A stretch of 64,000 nt of DNA from positions 310,001 through 374,000 of the forward strand of contig NZ_JAAAPO010000001.1 of assembly GCF_009909235.1 (NCBI RefSeq). Reading direction: 5' to 3'. The notes below the pieces were generated by a model. The model was not told the DNA's origin. It made no database searches and worked only from the letters and a program-made list of their open reading frames with translations. The DNA is from Novosphingobium ovatum (GTDB lineage: Bacteria; Pseudomonadota; Alphaproteobacteria; Sphingomonadales; Sphingomonadaceae). Below are positions 27,740 through 36,685 of this stretch, one piece after another (the first letter of the stretch is position 1; every line of letters begins with the position of its first letter). The translations under genes were made by a program, and so were the position numbers.

Positions 27740-28867
27740 ATGGCCACCGAGACATTTTACGAAGTCATGCGCCGACAGGGCATCACCCGGCGCAGCTTCA
27801 CCAAGTTTTGCAGCCTGACCGCCGCCGCATTGGGCCTGTCACCGGCCCATGCGCAGCAGATCCAAAAGGCGATGGAAACCAAGCCGCGCATTCCGGTGCT
27901 GTGGCTGCACGGGCTGGAATGCACGTGTTGTTCGGAAAGCTTCATCCGTTCGGCGCACCCGCTTGCCAAGGACGTGATCCTTTCGATGATCAGTCTGGAT
28001 TACGACGACACGATCATGGCCGCCGCCGGCCATCAGGCCGAGGCGATTATTGACGAGACGATCGCCAAATATGACGGCAATTTCATTCTGGCCTGTGAAG
28101 GCAATCCGCCGCTGAACCAGGAGGGCATGAGCTGCATCATCGCGGGCAAGCCCTATCTGCAACAGCTGATGAAGGCGGCCGAGCATGCCAAGGCGATCAT
28201 CAGCTGGGGCAGCTGCGCCAGTTGGGGCTGTGTGCAGGCCGCGCACCCCAACCCCACACAGGCCACCCCCATCCACAAGGTGCCCGGCCTGCCGTCGAAA
28301 CCGATCATCAAGGTCCCCGGTTGCCCCCCCATCGCCGAGGTGATGACGGCGGTGATCGCCTATATCCTCACCTTTGACCGCTTCCCCGAACTGGACCTGC
28401 AGGGGCGGCCCAAGATGTTCTATTCCCAGCGCATTCACGACAAATGCTATCGCCGCCCGCATTTTGACGCCGGGCAGTTTGTCGAGGCCTTTGACGACGA
28501 GGGCGCGCGCAAGGGCTATTGCCTGTACAAGGTCGGGTGCAAGGGGCCCACGACCTATAACGCCTGCTCGACGGTGCGGTGGAATGGCGGTCTGTCCTTC
28601 CCCATTCAGGCGGGCCACCCCTGCATCGGCTGTTCCGAGGATGGCTTCTGGGACAAGGGCTCGTTCTATGAACGGCTGACCGACATCCACGGTTTCGGGA
28701 TCGAGGCCAACGCCGACCAGATCGGCGGCACGGCAGCCGGCATCGTGGGGGTGGCCGCCGCCGCCCATGCCGCCGCCAGCGCGGTCAAGCGCGCCCGCCA
28801 AAAGGCTGGCGACCCCGGCGAAGAGGGCGCAGCGCCCACCACCAACGAATTTGAGGGACAGGACTGA
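27740..28867 (+). CDS. hupS: Uptake [NiFe]-hydrogenase small subunit, O2-tolerant type
   Basis: Electron-transfer subunit of the membrane-bound hydrogenase (HoxK/HyaA type), 375 residues. A Tat signal peptide carries RRSFTKFC (R17-R18), so the folded dimer is exported. The proximal-cluster cysteines are C61, C63, C64, C159, C164 and C195. The two extra ones (C63 in ECTCCSES and C164 in GSCASWGC) are the hallmark of the [4Fe-3S] cluster of O2-tolerant enzymes such as E. coli Hyd-1. Distal and medial cluster ligands follow (H233/C236, C261, C267; C276, C295, C298). A C-terminal hydrophobic helix (about 330-348) is the membrane anchor. The stop overlaps the hupL start by 1 nt. Confidence 0.97.
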   Translation: MATETFYEVMRRQGITRRSFTKFCSLTAAALGLSPAHAQQIQKAMETKPRIPVLWLHGLECTCCSESFIRSAHPLAKDVILSMISLDYDDTIMAAAGHQAEAIIDETIAKYDGNFILACEGNPPLNQEGMSCIIAGKPYLQQLMKAAEHAKAIISWGSCASWGCVQAAHPNPTQATPIHKVPGLPSKPIIKVPGCPPIAEVMTAVIAYILTFDRFPELDLQGRPKMFYSQRIHDKCYRRPHFDAGQFVEAFDDEGARKGYCLYKVGCKGPTTYNACSTVRWNGGLSFPIQAGHPCIGCSEDGFWDKGSFYERLTDIHGFGIEANADQIGGTAAGIVGVAAAAHAAASAVKRARQKAGDPGEEGAAPTTNEFEGQD

Positions 28868-30666
28868 TGAGCACGCTTGCAACCCCCAATGGCTTTACGC
28901 TGGACACCAGCGGTCGCCGCGTGGTGGTGGACCCGGTCACCCGCATCGAAGGCCACATGCGCTGCGAGGTGAACATCGACAGCGCCAATGTCATCCGCAA
29001 CGCGGTGTCCACCGGCACGATGTGGCGCGGGCTGGAGGTGATCCTGAAGGGGCGCGATCCGCGTGACGCATGGGCCTTTACCCAGCGGATCTGCGGCGTG
29101 TGCACCGGCACCCACGCGCTGACTTCGGTGCGGGCGGTGGAAAACGCGCTGGGCATCATGATCCCGGAAAACGCCAATTCCATCCGCAACATCATGCAGT
29201 TGTCGTTGCAGGTGCATGACCATCTGGTGCATTTCTATCACCTGCACGCGCTGGATTGGGTGAACCCGGTCAACGCGCTAAAGGCAGACCCGGTTGCCAC
29301 CAGCGCGCTGCAGCAAAAGGTATCGCCCCATCACCCCAACAGCTCGCCCGGCTATTTCCGGGACATCCAGACCCGGCTGAAGAAGTTCGTCGAAAGCGGC
29401 CAACTGGGCCCGTTCAAGAACGGCTACTGGACCAACCCGGCCTATAAGCTGCCGCCAGAGGCCGATCTGATGGCGGTGACCCATTATCTGGAGGCACTGG
29501 ATTTCCAAAAGGAAATCATGACCGTGCGCACCATCTTTGGGGGCAAGGACACGCATCCCAACTGGCTGGTGGGGGGCGTGCCCTGTGCGATCAATCTGGA
29601 TGGCGACATGGCCGCGGGCGCGCCCGTCAACATGGCCAGCCTGAATTACGTGCAAAAGATCACCGACCGCTGCATCGAATTTGTCGAGAACGTCTACATC
29701 CCCGACCTGATGGCCATCGCCTCGTTCTACAAGGGGTGGCTGTATGGTGGCGGCCTGTCGAACAAGTCGCTGTTGGCCTATGGCGACATCCCGGACAAGG
29801 CCAATGATTACAGCGCCGCCAACCTGTTGATGCCGCGTGGCGCGATCATTGATGGCAAGCTGAGCGAGGTTCTGCCCGTTGACCTGACCGATCCGGCGCA
29901 GGTGCAGGAATTCGTGCCGCACAGCTGGTACAAATATGCGGACGAGAGCAAGGGGCTGCACCCGTGGGACGGCGTGACCGAACCGCATTATCAGCTGGGC
30001 CCCAAGGCCAAGGGCACCAGCACCAATATCGAGGAGCTGGACGAGGGCGCGAAATACAGCTGGATCAAGGCGCCCCGCTGGCGCGGCCACGCGATGGAGG
30101 TGGGGCCGCTGGCCCGCTATGTCATCGGCTATATGCAGGGCAACAAGGAGATCAAGGAACAGGTCGACTGGGCGCTGAAAACGCTGGACGTGCCGATCGA
30201 CGCCTTGTTCTCGACGCTGGGCCGCACCGCCGCGCGCGGGCTGGAATGCCAGTGGGCCGCGCGCAAGCAGAAGTATTTCCTGGACAAGCTGATCGCCAAT
30301 ATCAAGGCGGGCGACACCGCCACCGCCAACACCGCCAAATTCGATCCCAAAACCTGGCCGTCAGAGGTCAAGGGCGTGGGCTTTACCGAAGCGCCGCGCG
30401 GGGCGTTGGCCCACTGGATCAAGATCAAGGACGGCAAGATCGACAATTACCAATGCGTCGTGCCCACGACGTGGAACGGTTCGCCGCGCGACAATCAGGG
30501 CAACATCGGCGCGTTCGAGGCGAGCCTGATGAACACTAAGGTCGAGCGCCCGGAGGAGCCGGTGGAGATCTTGCGCACGCTGCACAGCTTTGACCCGTGT
30601 CTGGCCTGTTCGACCCATGTGATGGGCCCGGACGGTCAGGAACTGGCCGAAGTCAAGGTGCGCTGA
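28867..30666 (+). CDS. hupL: Uptake [NiFe]-hydrogenase large subunit
   Basis: Catalytic subunit that oxidises H2 at the NiFe(CN)2CO site; 599 residues. The N-terminal ligand motif is RICGVC (C76, C79), and the C-terminal one is DPCLAC (C578, C581). It is followed by STH and a 15-residue tail starting VMGPDGQ, which the protease HupD should remove after H584 once nickel is inserted. The subunit has no export signal and rides out with HupS. The ATG shares its A with the hupS stop. Confidence 0.97.
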   Translation: MSTLATPNGFTLDTSGRRVVVDPVTRIEGHMRCEVNIDSANVIRNAVSTGTMWRGLEVILKGRDPRDAWAFTQRICGVCTGTHALTSVRAVENALGIMIPENANSIRNIMQLSLQVHDHLVHFYHLHALDWVNPVNALKADPVATSALQQKVSPHHPNSSPGYFRDIQTRLKKFVESGQLGPFKNGYWTNPAYKLPPEADLMAVTHYLEALDFQKEIMTVRTIFGGKDTHPNWLVGGVPCAINLDGDMAAGAPVNMASLNYVQKITDRCIEFVENVYIPDLMAIASFYKGWLYGGGLSNKSLLAYGDIPDKANDYSAANLLMPRGAIIDGKLSEVLPVDLTDPAQVQEFVPHSWYKYADESKGLHPWDGVTEPHYQLGPKAKGTSTNIEELDEGAKYSWIKAPRWRGHAMEVGPLARYVIGYMQGNKEIKEQVDWALKTLDVPIDALFSTLGRTAARGLECQWAARKQKYFLDKLIANIKAGDTATANTAKFDPKTWPSEVKGVGFTEAPRGALAHWIKIKDGKIDNYQCVVPTTWNGSPRDNQGNIGAFEASLMNTKVERPEEPVEILRTLHSFDPCLACSTHVMGPDGQELAEVKVR

Positions 30667-30677
30667 CAGGGAGAGGG

Positions 30678-31259
30678 ATGATGACGATGAAGACCAAGAT
30701 TGTGCTGGCGGCCTCTGCCCTGATTGCTGGCGCTGTGCCGGCCATGGCGCATCCGGGCCATGATGGCGGGATGCTGGCGGGGCTGGCTCATCCGTTGACA
30801 GGCATGGACCATATGGCCGCGATGGTGGCGGTGGGGCTGTTTGCCGCCACCCGCCCGGCGCGCGCCGCTTGGGCCGCGCCCGGCGCGTTCATGGCTGCGC
30901 TGGCGGCGGGGGCGGGCGTTGGCCTGACGCTGGGCGCGGTGCCCGGAACAGAGGCGATGATCGCCGCCAGCCTTGCGGTGCTGGGCGCGCTGGTGCTGTT
31001 GGCGCTGCGGGTGCGCTCTGGCGTGGCGCTGGGCCTGATCGCGGCCAGCGGCGCGTTGCACGGCATCGCCCATGGGGCCGAGGCCACCGGCCCGGTTGCC
31101 CCCTATGTCGCGGGTTTCCTGATCGCCTCGGCGCTGTTGCACGGCGCGGGCTGGCAATTGGGGCGGATGCTGTTTGCCATGCGCCATGCGCGCGTGGCCA
31201 CTGGCGTCGCGCTGACGGTGGCCGGGGGTGTGATGGGGCTTGGCCTGTTGGCCGCATGA
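30678..31259 (+). CDS. hupE: HupE/UreJ family nickel permease
   Basis: A small integral membrane protein (193 residues) with a signal-peptide-like first helix followed by about six hydrophobic helices. The family motif H-x5-D-H is present as HPLTGMDHM near residue 40, after HPGHDGG. HupE proteins mediate Ni2+ diffusion for hydrogenase maturation. GGGAGAGGG precedes several close ATGs (30678, 30681, 30687), so the exact start is open. Its place between hupL and hupC differs from the rhizobial order, in which hupC follows hupL. Confidence 0.9.
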   Translation: MMTMKTKIVLAASALIAGAVPAMAHPGHDGGMLAGLAHPLTGMDHMAAMVAVGLFAATRPARAAWAAPGAFMAALAAGAGVGLTLGAVPGTEAMIAASLAVLGALVLLALRVRSGVALGLIAASGALHGIAHGAEATGPVAPYVAGFLIASALLHGAGWQLGRMLFAMRHARVATGVALTVAGGVMGLGLLAA

Positions 31260-31272
31260 GGGAGGGCATGCC

Positions 31273-32001
31273 ATGGCCAATACGGCGCAATCACCCGAAA
31301 CACCGCTGATCACCACTGAACAGGCGGTCTATGTCTATGAGGCCCCGATCCGCATCTGGCACTGGATCAATGCGGCCGCGATCATCGTGCTGTGCATCAG
31401 CGGCTATCTGATCGGATCGCCGCCCACCAGCATCGGGGGCGAACCCAGCCTGCATTACCAGTTCGGCTGGATCCGCTTTTTCCATTTTGCCGCCGGGCAA
31501 TTGCTGGCGGTGGGGATGGTCATGCGGTTCTGGTGGAGCTTTGTCGGCAATGCCCACGCGCGCGAGATCTTTCGCCCGCCGCTGACCAGCAAGGCGTTCT
31601 GGCTGGGCGTGCTGCACGAAATGCGCTGGTACGCGATGATGGAAAGCGCGCCGCGCAAATATGTCGGGCACAACCCGCTGGCGGTGATTTCGATGCACTT
31701 GCTGTTTGTGTGGGGCGGGCTGTTCATGATCATTACCGGCTTTGCCCTGTATGGCGAGGGCCAAGGGCCGGGCTGGATCCACAGCCTGTTTACCGGGCCG
31801 GTGCTGTGGCTGTTTGGCAATAACAGCCAGACGATCCACACCTGGCACCATCTGGGGATGTGGGTGATCGTCTGCTTTGTCATCGTCCACATCTATGCCG
31901 CCGTGCGCGAGGATATCATGTCGCGTCAGTCGATCATTTCCTCGATGATTTCGGGGTGGCGGTCGTTCCGCGATACCAAACCGGTTGATCACGACGTCTG
32001 A
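31273..32001 (+). CDS. hupC: Ni/Fe-hydrogenase b-type cytochrome subunit
   Basis: Dihaem membrane cytochrome b (HoxZ/HyaC) that anchors the HupSL dimer and passes electrons to quinone. It is 242 residues with four predicted membrane helices. Histidines typical of haem ligation appear in IRIWHWINAA, FFHFAAGQ, and HTWHHLGMW with IVHIYAAVRED near the end. The start at 31273 has an AGGGAGGG stretch upstream. It is the last gene of the first transcription unit; a strong terminator lies 36 nt after the stop. Confidence 0.95.
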   Translation: MANTAQSPETPLITTEQAVYVYEAPIRIWHWINAAAIIVLCISGYLIGSPPTSIGGEPSLHYQFGWIRFFHFAAGQLLAVGMVMRFWWSFVGNAHAREIFRPPLTSKAFWLGVLHEMRWYAMMESAPRKYVGHNPLAVISMHLLFVWGGLFMIITGFALYGEGQGPGWIHSLFTGPVLWLFGNNSQTIHTWHHLGMWVIVCFVIVHIYAAVREDIMSRQSIISSMISGWRSFRDTKPVDHDV

Positions 32002-32037
32002 TCACGGGCGGATCATCGGGCCTGCAGGGGCGCAGCG

Positions 32038-32070
32038 AAAGGGGAGGCCGGGCCATGGCTTCCCCTTTTT
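32038..32070 (+). terminator. Rho-independent terminator of hupSLEC
   Basis: AAAGGGGAGGCC (32038-32049) pairs with GGCTTCCCCTTT (32057-32068) with one G-T wobble and a 7-nt loop. The T-run extends to 32070. It separates the structural genes from the accessory operon, which has its own promoter. Confidence 0.85.
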
Positions 32071-32076
32071 GCGTGT

Positions 32077-32115
32077 GGAAGGATACTTTCCTATATTGCT
32101 TTCCATAGTGGAAGG
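32077..32115. promoter_or_regulatory. Candidate HupR upstream activating sites (hupD promoter)
   Basis: GGAAGG-ATA-CTTTCC (32077-32091) has the same core and spacing as the perfect palindrome before hupS. An outward-facing pair, CTTTCC (32099-32104) and GGAAGG (32110-32115), follows directly. The first site lies about 100 bp upstream of the sigma-54 -24 element. Confidence 0.55.
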
Positions 32116-32181
32116 TATTTGTCCGCATATCCGCAATCCTGCCTATGTCCTGCCCCATGAAATCAACGCCTTCCTAACGGT

Positions 32182-32197
32182 TGGCACAGGCTTTGCT
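32182..32197 (+). promoter_or_regulatory. Sigma-54 promoter of the hupD-hypF accessory operon
   Basis: TGGCAC (32182-32187), 5 nt, TTGCT (32193-32197), identical in conserved bases and spacing to the hupS promoter. Transcription would start near 32208, about 50 nt before hupD. Confidence 0.85.
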
Positions 32198-32259
32198 AAA
32201 TCTCCTTCCACAATGGCAGCCAACCGTCGGGGCGTTGGCGCAGGGGAAGGATGGCGGGG

Positions 32260-32967
32260 ATGACGGATCTGCGGCCCAATGTGCTGATCTTGGGCATCGG
32301 CAATCTGTTGTGGGCGGACGAAGGCTTTGGCGTGCGCGCGGTCGAGCACCTGCACCGTCACTGGGCATTCCCGCCCAATGTGCGCCTGCTGGATGGCGGC
32401 ACACAGGGCATCTATCTGGTGCAGGACATCCGCGACGCCGACATGCTGGTGGTGTTTGACGCGGTGGATTACGGCCTGCCGCCCGCCACGATGAAGCTGG
32501 TCGAGGGCGAGGAAGTCCCCCGCTTCATGGGCGCGAAAAAGGTCTCGCTGCATCAGACCGGCTTTCAGGAAGTGCTGGCCATGGCCGAGATGATGGGCGA
32601 CTATCCGGCCGAACTGCTGTTGATCGGCGTACAGCCGGTGGAGCTGGAGGATTTTGGCGGATCGCTGCGCCCGGCCGTGCGCGACCAGATCGAACCCGCC
32701 ATCGCCGAGGCGCTGGACTGGCTGGCGCAGCGCGGCATTCACGGCCACCGCCGCCCCGCGCCGCTGCCGCCCGAACAGGGCATCGGCAGTCTGGAAATGC
32801 TGATCGAGCATTACGAGGCCCAGCGCCCCGACCCCGATGCCGCGCCCCGTCTGGGGGATGCGCGGGTGCTCTCCTCCGACCAATGGGCCGGCCCCGCCAG
32901 CGCGCAGGCGCATGAGGCGCAGATTGACGCCCTGCTGGGCCGCGACCGCCGCTCGGTGTCGCTGTAA
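32260..32967 (+). CDS. hupD: Hydrogenase maturation endopeptidase
   Basis: Removes the C-terminal tail of HupL after nickel insertion (HyaD/HoxM family). The nickel-sensing residues are visible: Glu in GIGNLLWADEGFGV, Asp in VVFDAVDYG and His in KVSLHQTGFQ. At 235 residues it is about 35-40 longer than usual; the extra is a C-terminal extension after the catalytic domain. ATG at 32260 was chosen over 32251 because AAGG then lies at a normal distance. It is the first gene of the sigma-54-driven accessory operon. Confidence 0.93.
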   Translation: MTDLRPNVLILGIGNLLWADEGFGVRAVEHLHRHWAFPPNVRLLDGGTQGIYLVQDIRDADMLVVFDAVDYGLPPATMKLVEGEEVPRFMGAKKVSLHQTGFQEVLAMAEMMGDYPAELLLIGVQPVELEDFGGSLRPAVRDQIEPAIAEALDWLAQRGIHGHRRPAPLPPEQGIGSLEMLIEHYEAQRPDPDAAPRLGDARVLSSDQWAGPASAQAHEAQIDALLGRDRRSVSL

Positions 32968-33278
32968 TGTGCGTGGGCATCCCGATGCAGGTCGTCTCGG
33001 TCCGGCCGGGGATGGCGCTGTGTGCACATGACGGGGCGGTGCATTGCATCGACATCGCGCTGGTGGGGGAATGCCACCCCGGCGAATGGCTGATGACCTT
33101 TCTGGGCGCCGCGCGGGAAAAGATGGACGAGACCGCCGCCCGCCAGTCGCTGGCCGCGGTCACCGCGCTGGAGGCGCTGCTGCGCGGCGAGGCGGTCGAT
33201 CTGGACGCGGCCTTTGCCGATCTGATCGGGCGCGAACCGCAATTGCCCGAACATCTGCGTATCCAAAACCTCGCCTGA
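32967..33278 (+). CDS. hupF: HypC/HupF family hydrogenase chaperone
   Basis: A 103-residue HypC paralogue that starts MCVGIPMQV. Cys2, after removal of Met, and the conserved His (HDGAVHCIDI region) bind the Fe(CN)2CO precursor or HupL in this family. The HupF branch is longer than HypC and protects HupL under O2. Its ATG shares an A with the hupD stop. A second copy, hypC, lies downstream at 37728, as is usual when HupF and HypC coexist. Confidence 0.92.
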   Translation: MCVGIPMQVVSVRPGMALCAHDGAVHCIDIALVGECHPGEWLMTFLGAAREKMDETAARQSLAAVTALEALLRGEAVDLDAAFADLIGREPQLPEHLRIQNLA

Positions 33279-33300
33279 TCCCCCAACGAAAGAGCCACGC

Positions 33301-33777
33301 ATGGATATCGAGACCGCCCCGGACCGCACCGCCCATTCGCCTTTGTTGGCGCGGGTGATGGCCGACAATGCCTACCAAATCGTGGACGAGGCCGCGCTGG
33401 ATGCGGCGGAGGCGCCGCTGGTCATGCTGTTGCTGGCAGGCGACTGGTGGCGGCTGGCCGAAAGCGATGACGTGGCCGCCATCCTGCCCGAGCTGGACAA
33501 GGCGATGGGCGGCCATGTGGCGGTGATGGTGGGAGCCCGCGCCGCCGAACGCGCGTTGCAAAAACGATTCCGCTTCAATGCCTTCCCGGCGCTGGTGTTC
33601 CTGCGCAATGGTGAATGGCTGGGCACGCTGGAGGGGATCCGCGACTGGGCCGATTACATGCGCGAGATCCCGCAAATCCTGACGCGCGAACCGGGTGCCC
33701 CGCCGCCTTTCCGCATTCCCGCCGGCTGGCAATCCGCCCCCGCCAACACCGCCCCCCAGACAGGAGACGCCCAATGA
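33301..33777 (+). CDS. hupG: HupG/HoxO/HyaE hydrogenase accessory protein
   Basis: A 158-residue thioredoxin-fold protein without the CxxC active site. Homologues bind the Tat signal of the hydrogenase small subunit and hold it back until assembly is complete. Recognisable are LARVMADNAYQIVDEA and RFRFNAFPALVFLRNGEWLGTLEGIRDW. The C-terminal 25 residues are Pro/Ala-rich. It overlaps hupH by 4 nt (ATGA). Confidence 0.9.
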   Translation: MDIETAPDRTAHSPLLARVMADNAYQIVDEAALDAAEAPLVMLLLAGDWWRLAESDDVAAILPELDKAMGGHVAVMVGARAAERALQKRFRFNAFPALVFLRNGEWLGTLEGIRDWADYMREIPQILTREPGAPPPFRIPAGWQSAPANTAPQTGDAQ

Positions 33778-34610
33778 TCGGCCCCATCACCGGCCCCGGT
33801 AGCCAGCCCACAGATTTCGACGGGGGCGCGCTGGAATATATGGTCATGCCTGACACGATGCGCATCTTCTCCAGCGCGCTGGTGCCAGAGGCGGACGAGG
33901 CGCAGGACACGCCCGATGGCGTGGCGGCGGGCGATGCCATTCTGGCGGCTTTGCGCCGTGTGGCCCATGGCGGCGCGGGGGAAACGGTGGACCTGTCGCA
34001 TCTGGACGCCGACAATCTGGCTTTTGTCGACCAATTGCTGGGCGAGGGTGAGGTGTCGGTGGTGCTGGGCGCGGACCTTCAGGCGCAGGAATCGGTGCTG
34101 GCGGGGGTATGGCGGCTGCGCGCCACCATTGACGGCCGCCGCCGCGACACGGTCGAGATCGGCGCCTTCCCGGCCAGCATGCAGGCACGCGCCTTTGCAA
34201 CCGCCCGCGCGGCCGCGCTGTTGCCGCAAACCGCGCGCGAGGGCGTGTTCAACGCTCCCCCGCTGGTGGCCGAAATCAACGAGGCGCTGGCCCACACCCC
34301 CGCTTTTACCAGCGAGGGCCCCCATGTCATCAACCTCTCGCTGCTGCCTCATACCGAGGGCGACATCGATTTTCTGGACGAGGCGCTGGGCCGGGGCGAT
34401 CTGATCATCCTGTCGCGCGGCTATGGCAATTGCCGCATCCATGCCACCGCCACCCGCAACGTGTGGTGGGTGCGCTATTTCAATTCGCAGGACACGCTGA
34501 TCCTGCACACGATCGAGGTCAGCCCGTTGCCCGCTGTCGCCATGGCCGCCGCCGAGGATCTGCACGACAGTGTCGAGCGGCTGGCCGAGATCATGGCGAT
34601 CTATCGGTGA
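33774..34610 (+). CDS. hupH: HupH/HoxQ/HyaF hydrogenase assembly protein
   Basis: A 278-residue accessory protein for small-subunit maturation (HyaF domain). The typical C-terminal motifs are VINLSLLPHTEGDIDFLDEALGRG, LSRGYGNCRIHATATRNVWWVRYFN and LILHTIEVSPLP. AGGAG lies about 9 nt before the start. The start overlaps the hupG stop, and the stop overlaps the GTG start of the rubredoxin gene. Confidence 0.92.
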   Translation: MIGPITGPGSQPTDFDGGALEYMVMPDTMRIFSSALVPEADEAQDTPDGVAAGDAILAALRRVAHGGAGETVDLSHLDADNLAFVDQLLGEGEVSVVLGADLQAQESVLAGVWRLRATIDGRRRDTVEIGAFPASMQARAFATARAAALLPQTAREGVFNAPPLVAEINEALAHTPAFTSEGPHVINLSLLPHTEGDIDFLDEALGRGDLIILSRGYGNCRIHATATRNVWWVRYFNSQDTLILHTIEVSPLPAVAMAAAEDLHDSVERLAEIMAIYR

Positions 34611-34858
34611 GCGCGCCTGTCGCCCCCAACGCCTCTGGCGCGGACCATTTTTTCGCCGGATCATACGGGGGGGACGCGGCCAAGATCGCCCCCGACACGC
34701 GGCTGGAGTGCAAGATCTGCTGGCATGTCTATGATCCGGCGGCGGGGTGCGATTATTGGCAGATCCCGCCCGGCACGCCCTTTGCCGCGCTGCCCGATCA
34801 CTGGAGCTGCCCGGAATGCGATTCCCCCCGCGCCGGGTTCATGGTGGTGTCGGGATGA
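34607..34858 (+). CDS. hupI: Rubredoxin HupI/HoxR
   Basis: An 83-residue rubredoxin with the iron-binding pairs CKICWHVYDPAAG and CPECDSPRAGF. In rhizobia and Ralstonia this rubredoxin is needed for hydrogenase maturation in air. The N-terminal 30 residues are a flexible-looking extension (SAPVAPNASGADHFF). Translation starts at GTG, overlapping the hupH stop as GTGA; no ATG is available near it. Confidence 0.93.
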   Translation: MSAPVAPNASGADHFFAGSYGGDAAKIAPDTRLECKICWHVYDPAAGCDYWQIPPGTPFAALPDHWSCPECDSPRAGFMVVSG

Positions 34859-35355
34859 ACGCGCCTGATCCCGCCCACATCGCCGCCCAAGCCGAGGCGG
34901 TGTTTGCCGATATCGCCGCCACGCGCATGGCGGGTCTGCCGGTGGTGCATCCCGGCCTGTCGGTGGCGATGCGGGGGGCGGCGTTGCACGAGGGCTGTGT
35001 CGTGGGGGTGCTGGTGACGCCGTGGTTCATGAATCTGGTGGCCTTTCCCGCGCAGGCGGAAACCCGGCGCGTGGGGGAAAAGGCGATGCTGGCGCTGCCT
35101 TCGGGCGGGTATGAGGCGATCTGGGCGCATGAACCGGCGCTGGGCGGGTTTTGGACGGTGTCGCTGTTTTCGCCGATGTTCGCCTTTGCCGATATGGATG
35201 CCGCCATCGCCACCGCCGACGCCGCCATGGCCGAGGTGATGACCGCCCCGCCGCCACCCGCGCCCGCCCCCGAACCGCAAATGCCCGCCGCCGTTCAGGC
35301 GCCGGTGTCACGCCGGGGGCTGTTCCGCCTGTCAGGCGCGGAGGCGCAGGCGTGA
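34855..35355 (+). CDS. hupJ: [NiFe]-hydrogenase assembly chaperone, HybE/HupJ family
   Basis: A 166-residue protein of the HybE family (HupJ/HoxT). Motifs include GVLVTPWFMNLVAFP, and FWTVSLFSPMFAFADMDAAIATADAAM before a Pro-rich linker. The C-terminus RRGLFRLSG is also seen in rhizobial HupJ. It overlaps both neighbours (ATGA at the start, GTGA at the end). Confidence 0.9.
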   Translation: MNAPDPAHIAAQAEAVFADIAATRMAGLPVVHPGLSVAMRGAALHEGCVVGVLVTPWFMNLVAFPAQAETRRVGEKAMLALPSGGYEAIWAHEPALGGFWTVSLFSPMFAFADMDAAIATADAAMAEVMTAPPPPAPAPEPQMPAAVQAPVSRRGLFRLSGAEAQA

Positions 35356-36344
35356 GCCTGAATCCTACCATCACGCTGATCGATGACGGCGCGCGCATCA
35401 CCCTTGCCCCGTTTGGCCGTCAGGATGTGGCCCGCGCGCTGGTGGGACTGACGCCGATGGCCGCGCTGGCGCTGGTCGGGCGGCTCTATGCGCTGTGCCC
35501 GATGGCGCAGGGCTGGGCGCTGCGGGGCGCGTTACAGGCGGGGGGCGCGGATCTGCCGCCCGCGCCGTATCAGGCGGGATGGCTGTGGGCGGAAATCGCG
35601 CGCGAACTGGGCCTGCGCATCGTCATGGATTGGGCGGTCGCGCTGGGGCGGGCGGCGCAGGGCGATGCGGCGCGGGCTTTGCTGGCGCTGACCACGCCGG
35701 ATGCGGGTCGCGGGCCTGATGCGGCGGGCTTGGGGGATTGGTCGGCGCGGCATGTCTTTGCCATGCGGCCACGCGATTGGGCGCGTACCGCCTGCGCTGG
35801 GCAATTGGCCGATTGGGCGGGGGGCGGCGCGACTTTGGCGGCGCGCGCCATCGCTCATGTCATGGCGCGGCCCACCCTGTGCCAACCCGCCCCGGTCGAG
35901 CCGGGCAGCCTGTTGCACCGCCATGCCACCCATCCCCTGATCGCCGCCTTGCCGCCGGGCAGCGTGCTGGCGCGGCTGGTGGCGCAATTGCTGGATCTGG
36001 CCACAGTGCCCGATCAGATGGCGGTGGCCGGGCGGCTGGGTGCGAGCGTCCCCTGTTCGCGCGGGACGTTGACCCATGCGCTGCGGCTGCAATCGGGGCT
36101 GATTGTCGAGGCCCGGATCGATGCCCCGACCGACCGCGCCTATGCCACTGGTGGCGCGGCGCAGGCGGTGCTGGCCACCATCTGCGCGCCCGATGCGGGC
36201 ATATCCGACCCTGTTGGGCGGCGCGATCTGGCGACATGGGCGATGCTGGGGCTGAACCCTTGCGTGGGCTGGAGCATTTTGACGCGCGCCATTGCGCCCG
36301 CCGTCGCCACGCGCCACCCTGCCGCCACAACGGAGGCCGTCTGA
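35352..36344 (+). CDS. hupK: HupK/HoxV-like hydrogenase maturation scaffold
   Basis: A 330-residue protein with weak resemblance to the hydrogenase large subunit. HoxV/HupK acts as a scaffold for the Fe(CN)2CO unit before transfer to the large subunit. The C-terminal WAMLGLNPCVGWSI recalls the DPCxxC region but keeps only one Cys. Identification rests mainly on position between hupJ and hypA, plus the large-subunit-like C-terminal pattern. Start is GTG at 35352, overlapping the hupJ stop. Confidence 0.82.
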   Translation: MSLNPTITLIDDGARITLAPFGRQDVARALVGLTPMAALALVGRLYALCPMAQGWALRGALQAGGADLPPAPYQAGWLWAEIARELGLRIVMDWAVALGRAAQGDAARALLALTTPDAGRGPDAAGLGDWSARHVFAMRPRDWARTACAGQLADWAGGGATLAARAIAHVMARPTLCQPAPVEPGSLLHRHATHPLIAALPPGSVLARLVAQLLDLATVPDQMAVAGRLGASVPCSRGTLTHALRLQSGLIVEARIDAPTDRAYATGGAAQAVLATICAPDAGISDPVGRRDLATWAMLGLNPCVGWSILTRAIAPAVATRHPAATTEAV

Positions 36345-36685
36345 TGCATGAAATGGCGATATGCGAAAGCATCCGCGATATTCTGGAAGAACAGGCCGCG
36401 ACCCAGCGCTTTACCCGCGTGGAACGGGTGAAACTGGCGATTGGCGCGCTCTCGGGCGTTGAGGCCGAGGCGATCCGCTTTGGCTTTGACGTGGCGATGG
36501 CGGGCAGCGTGGCCGATGGCGCGCGGCTGGAGATCGAGGATGTGCCCGGCACGGCCTGGTGCCTGCCTTGCGCCGTCAGCGTGACGATTGCGGCGCGATA
36601 TGATGCTTGCCCCAAATGCGGTTCGCATCAATTACAGGTCACGGGTGGCAGCGATATGACCATCCGCGAAGTGGAGGTTGTCTGA
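36344..36685 (+). CDS. hypA: Hydrogenase nickel-insertion protein HypA
   Basis: A 113-residue Ni2+/Zn2+ protein. The N-terminal MHEM gives the nickel ligand His2, and the zinc site is made of CLPC and CPKC (residues about 73-95). It works with HypB to deliver nickel to the HupL precursor. The ATG shares its A with the hupK stop (TGATG), and the stop overlaps the hypB start in the same way. Confidence 0.96.
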   Translation: MHEMAICESIRDILEEQAATQRFTRVERVKLAIGALSGVEAEAIRFGFDVAMAGSVADGARLEIEDVPGTAWCLPCAVSVTIAARYDACPKCGSHQLQVTGGSDMTIREVEVV

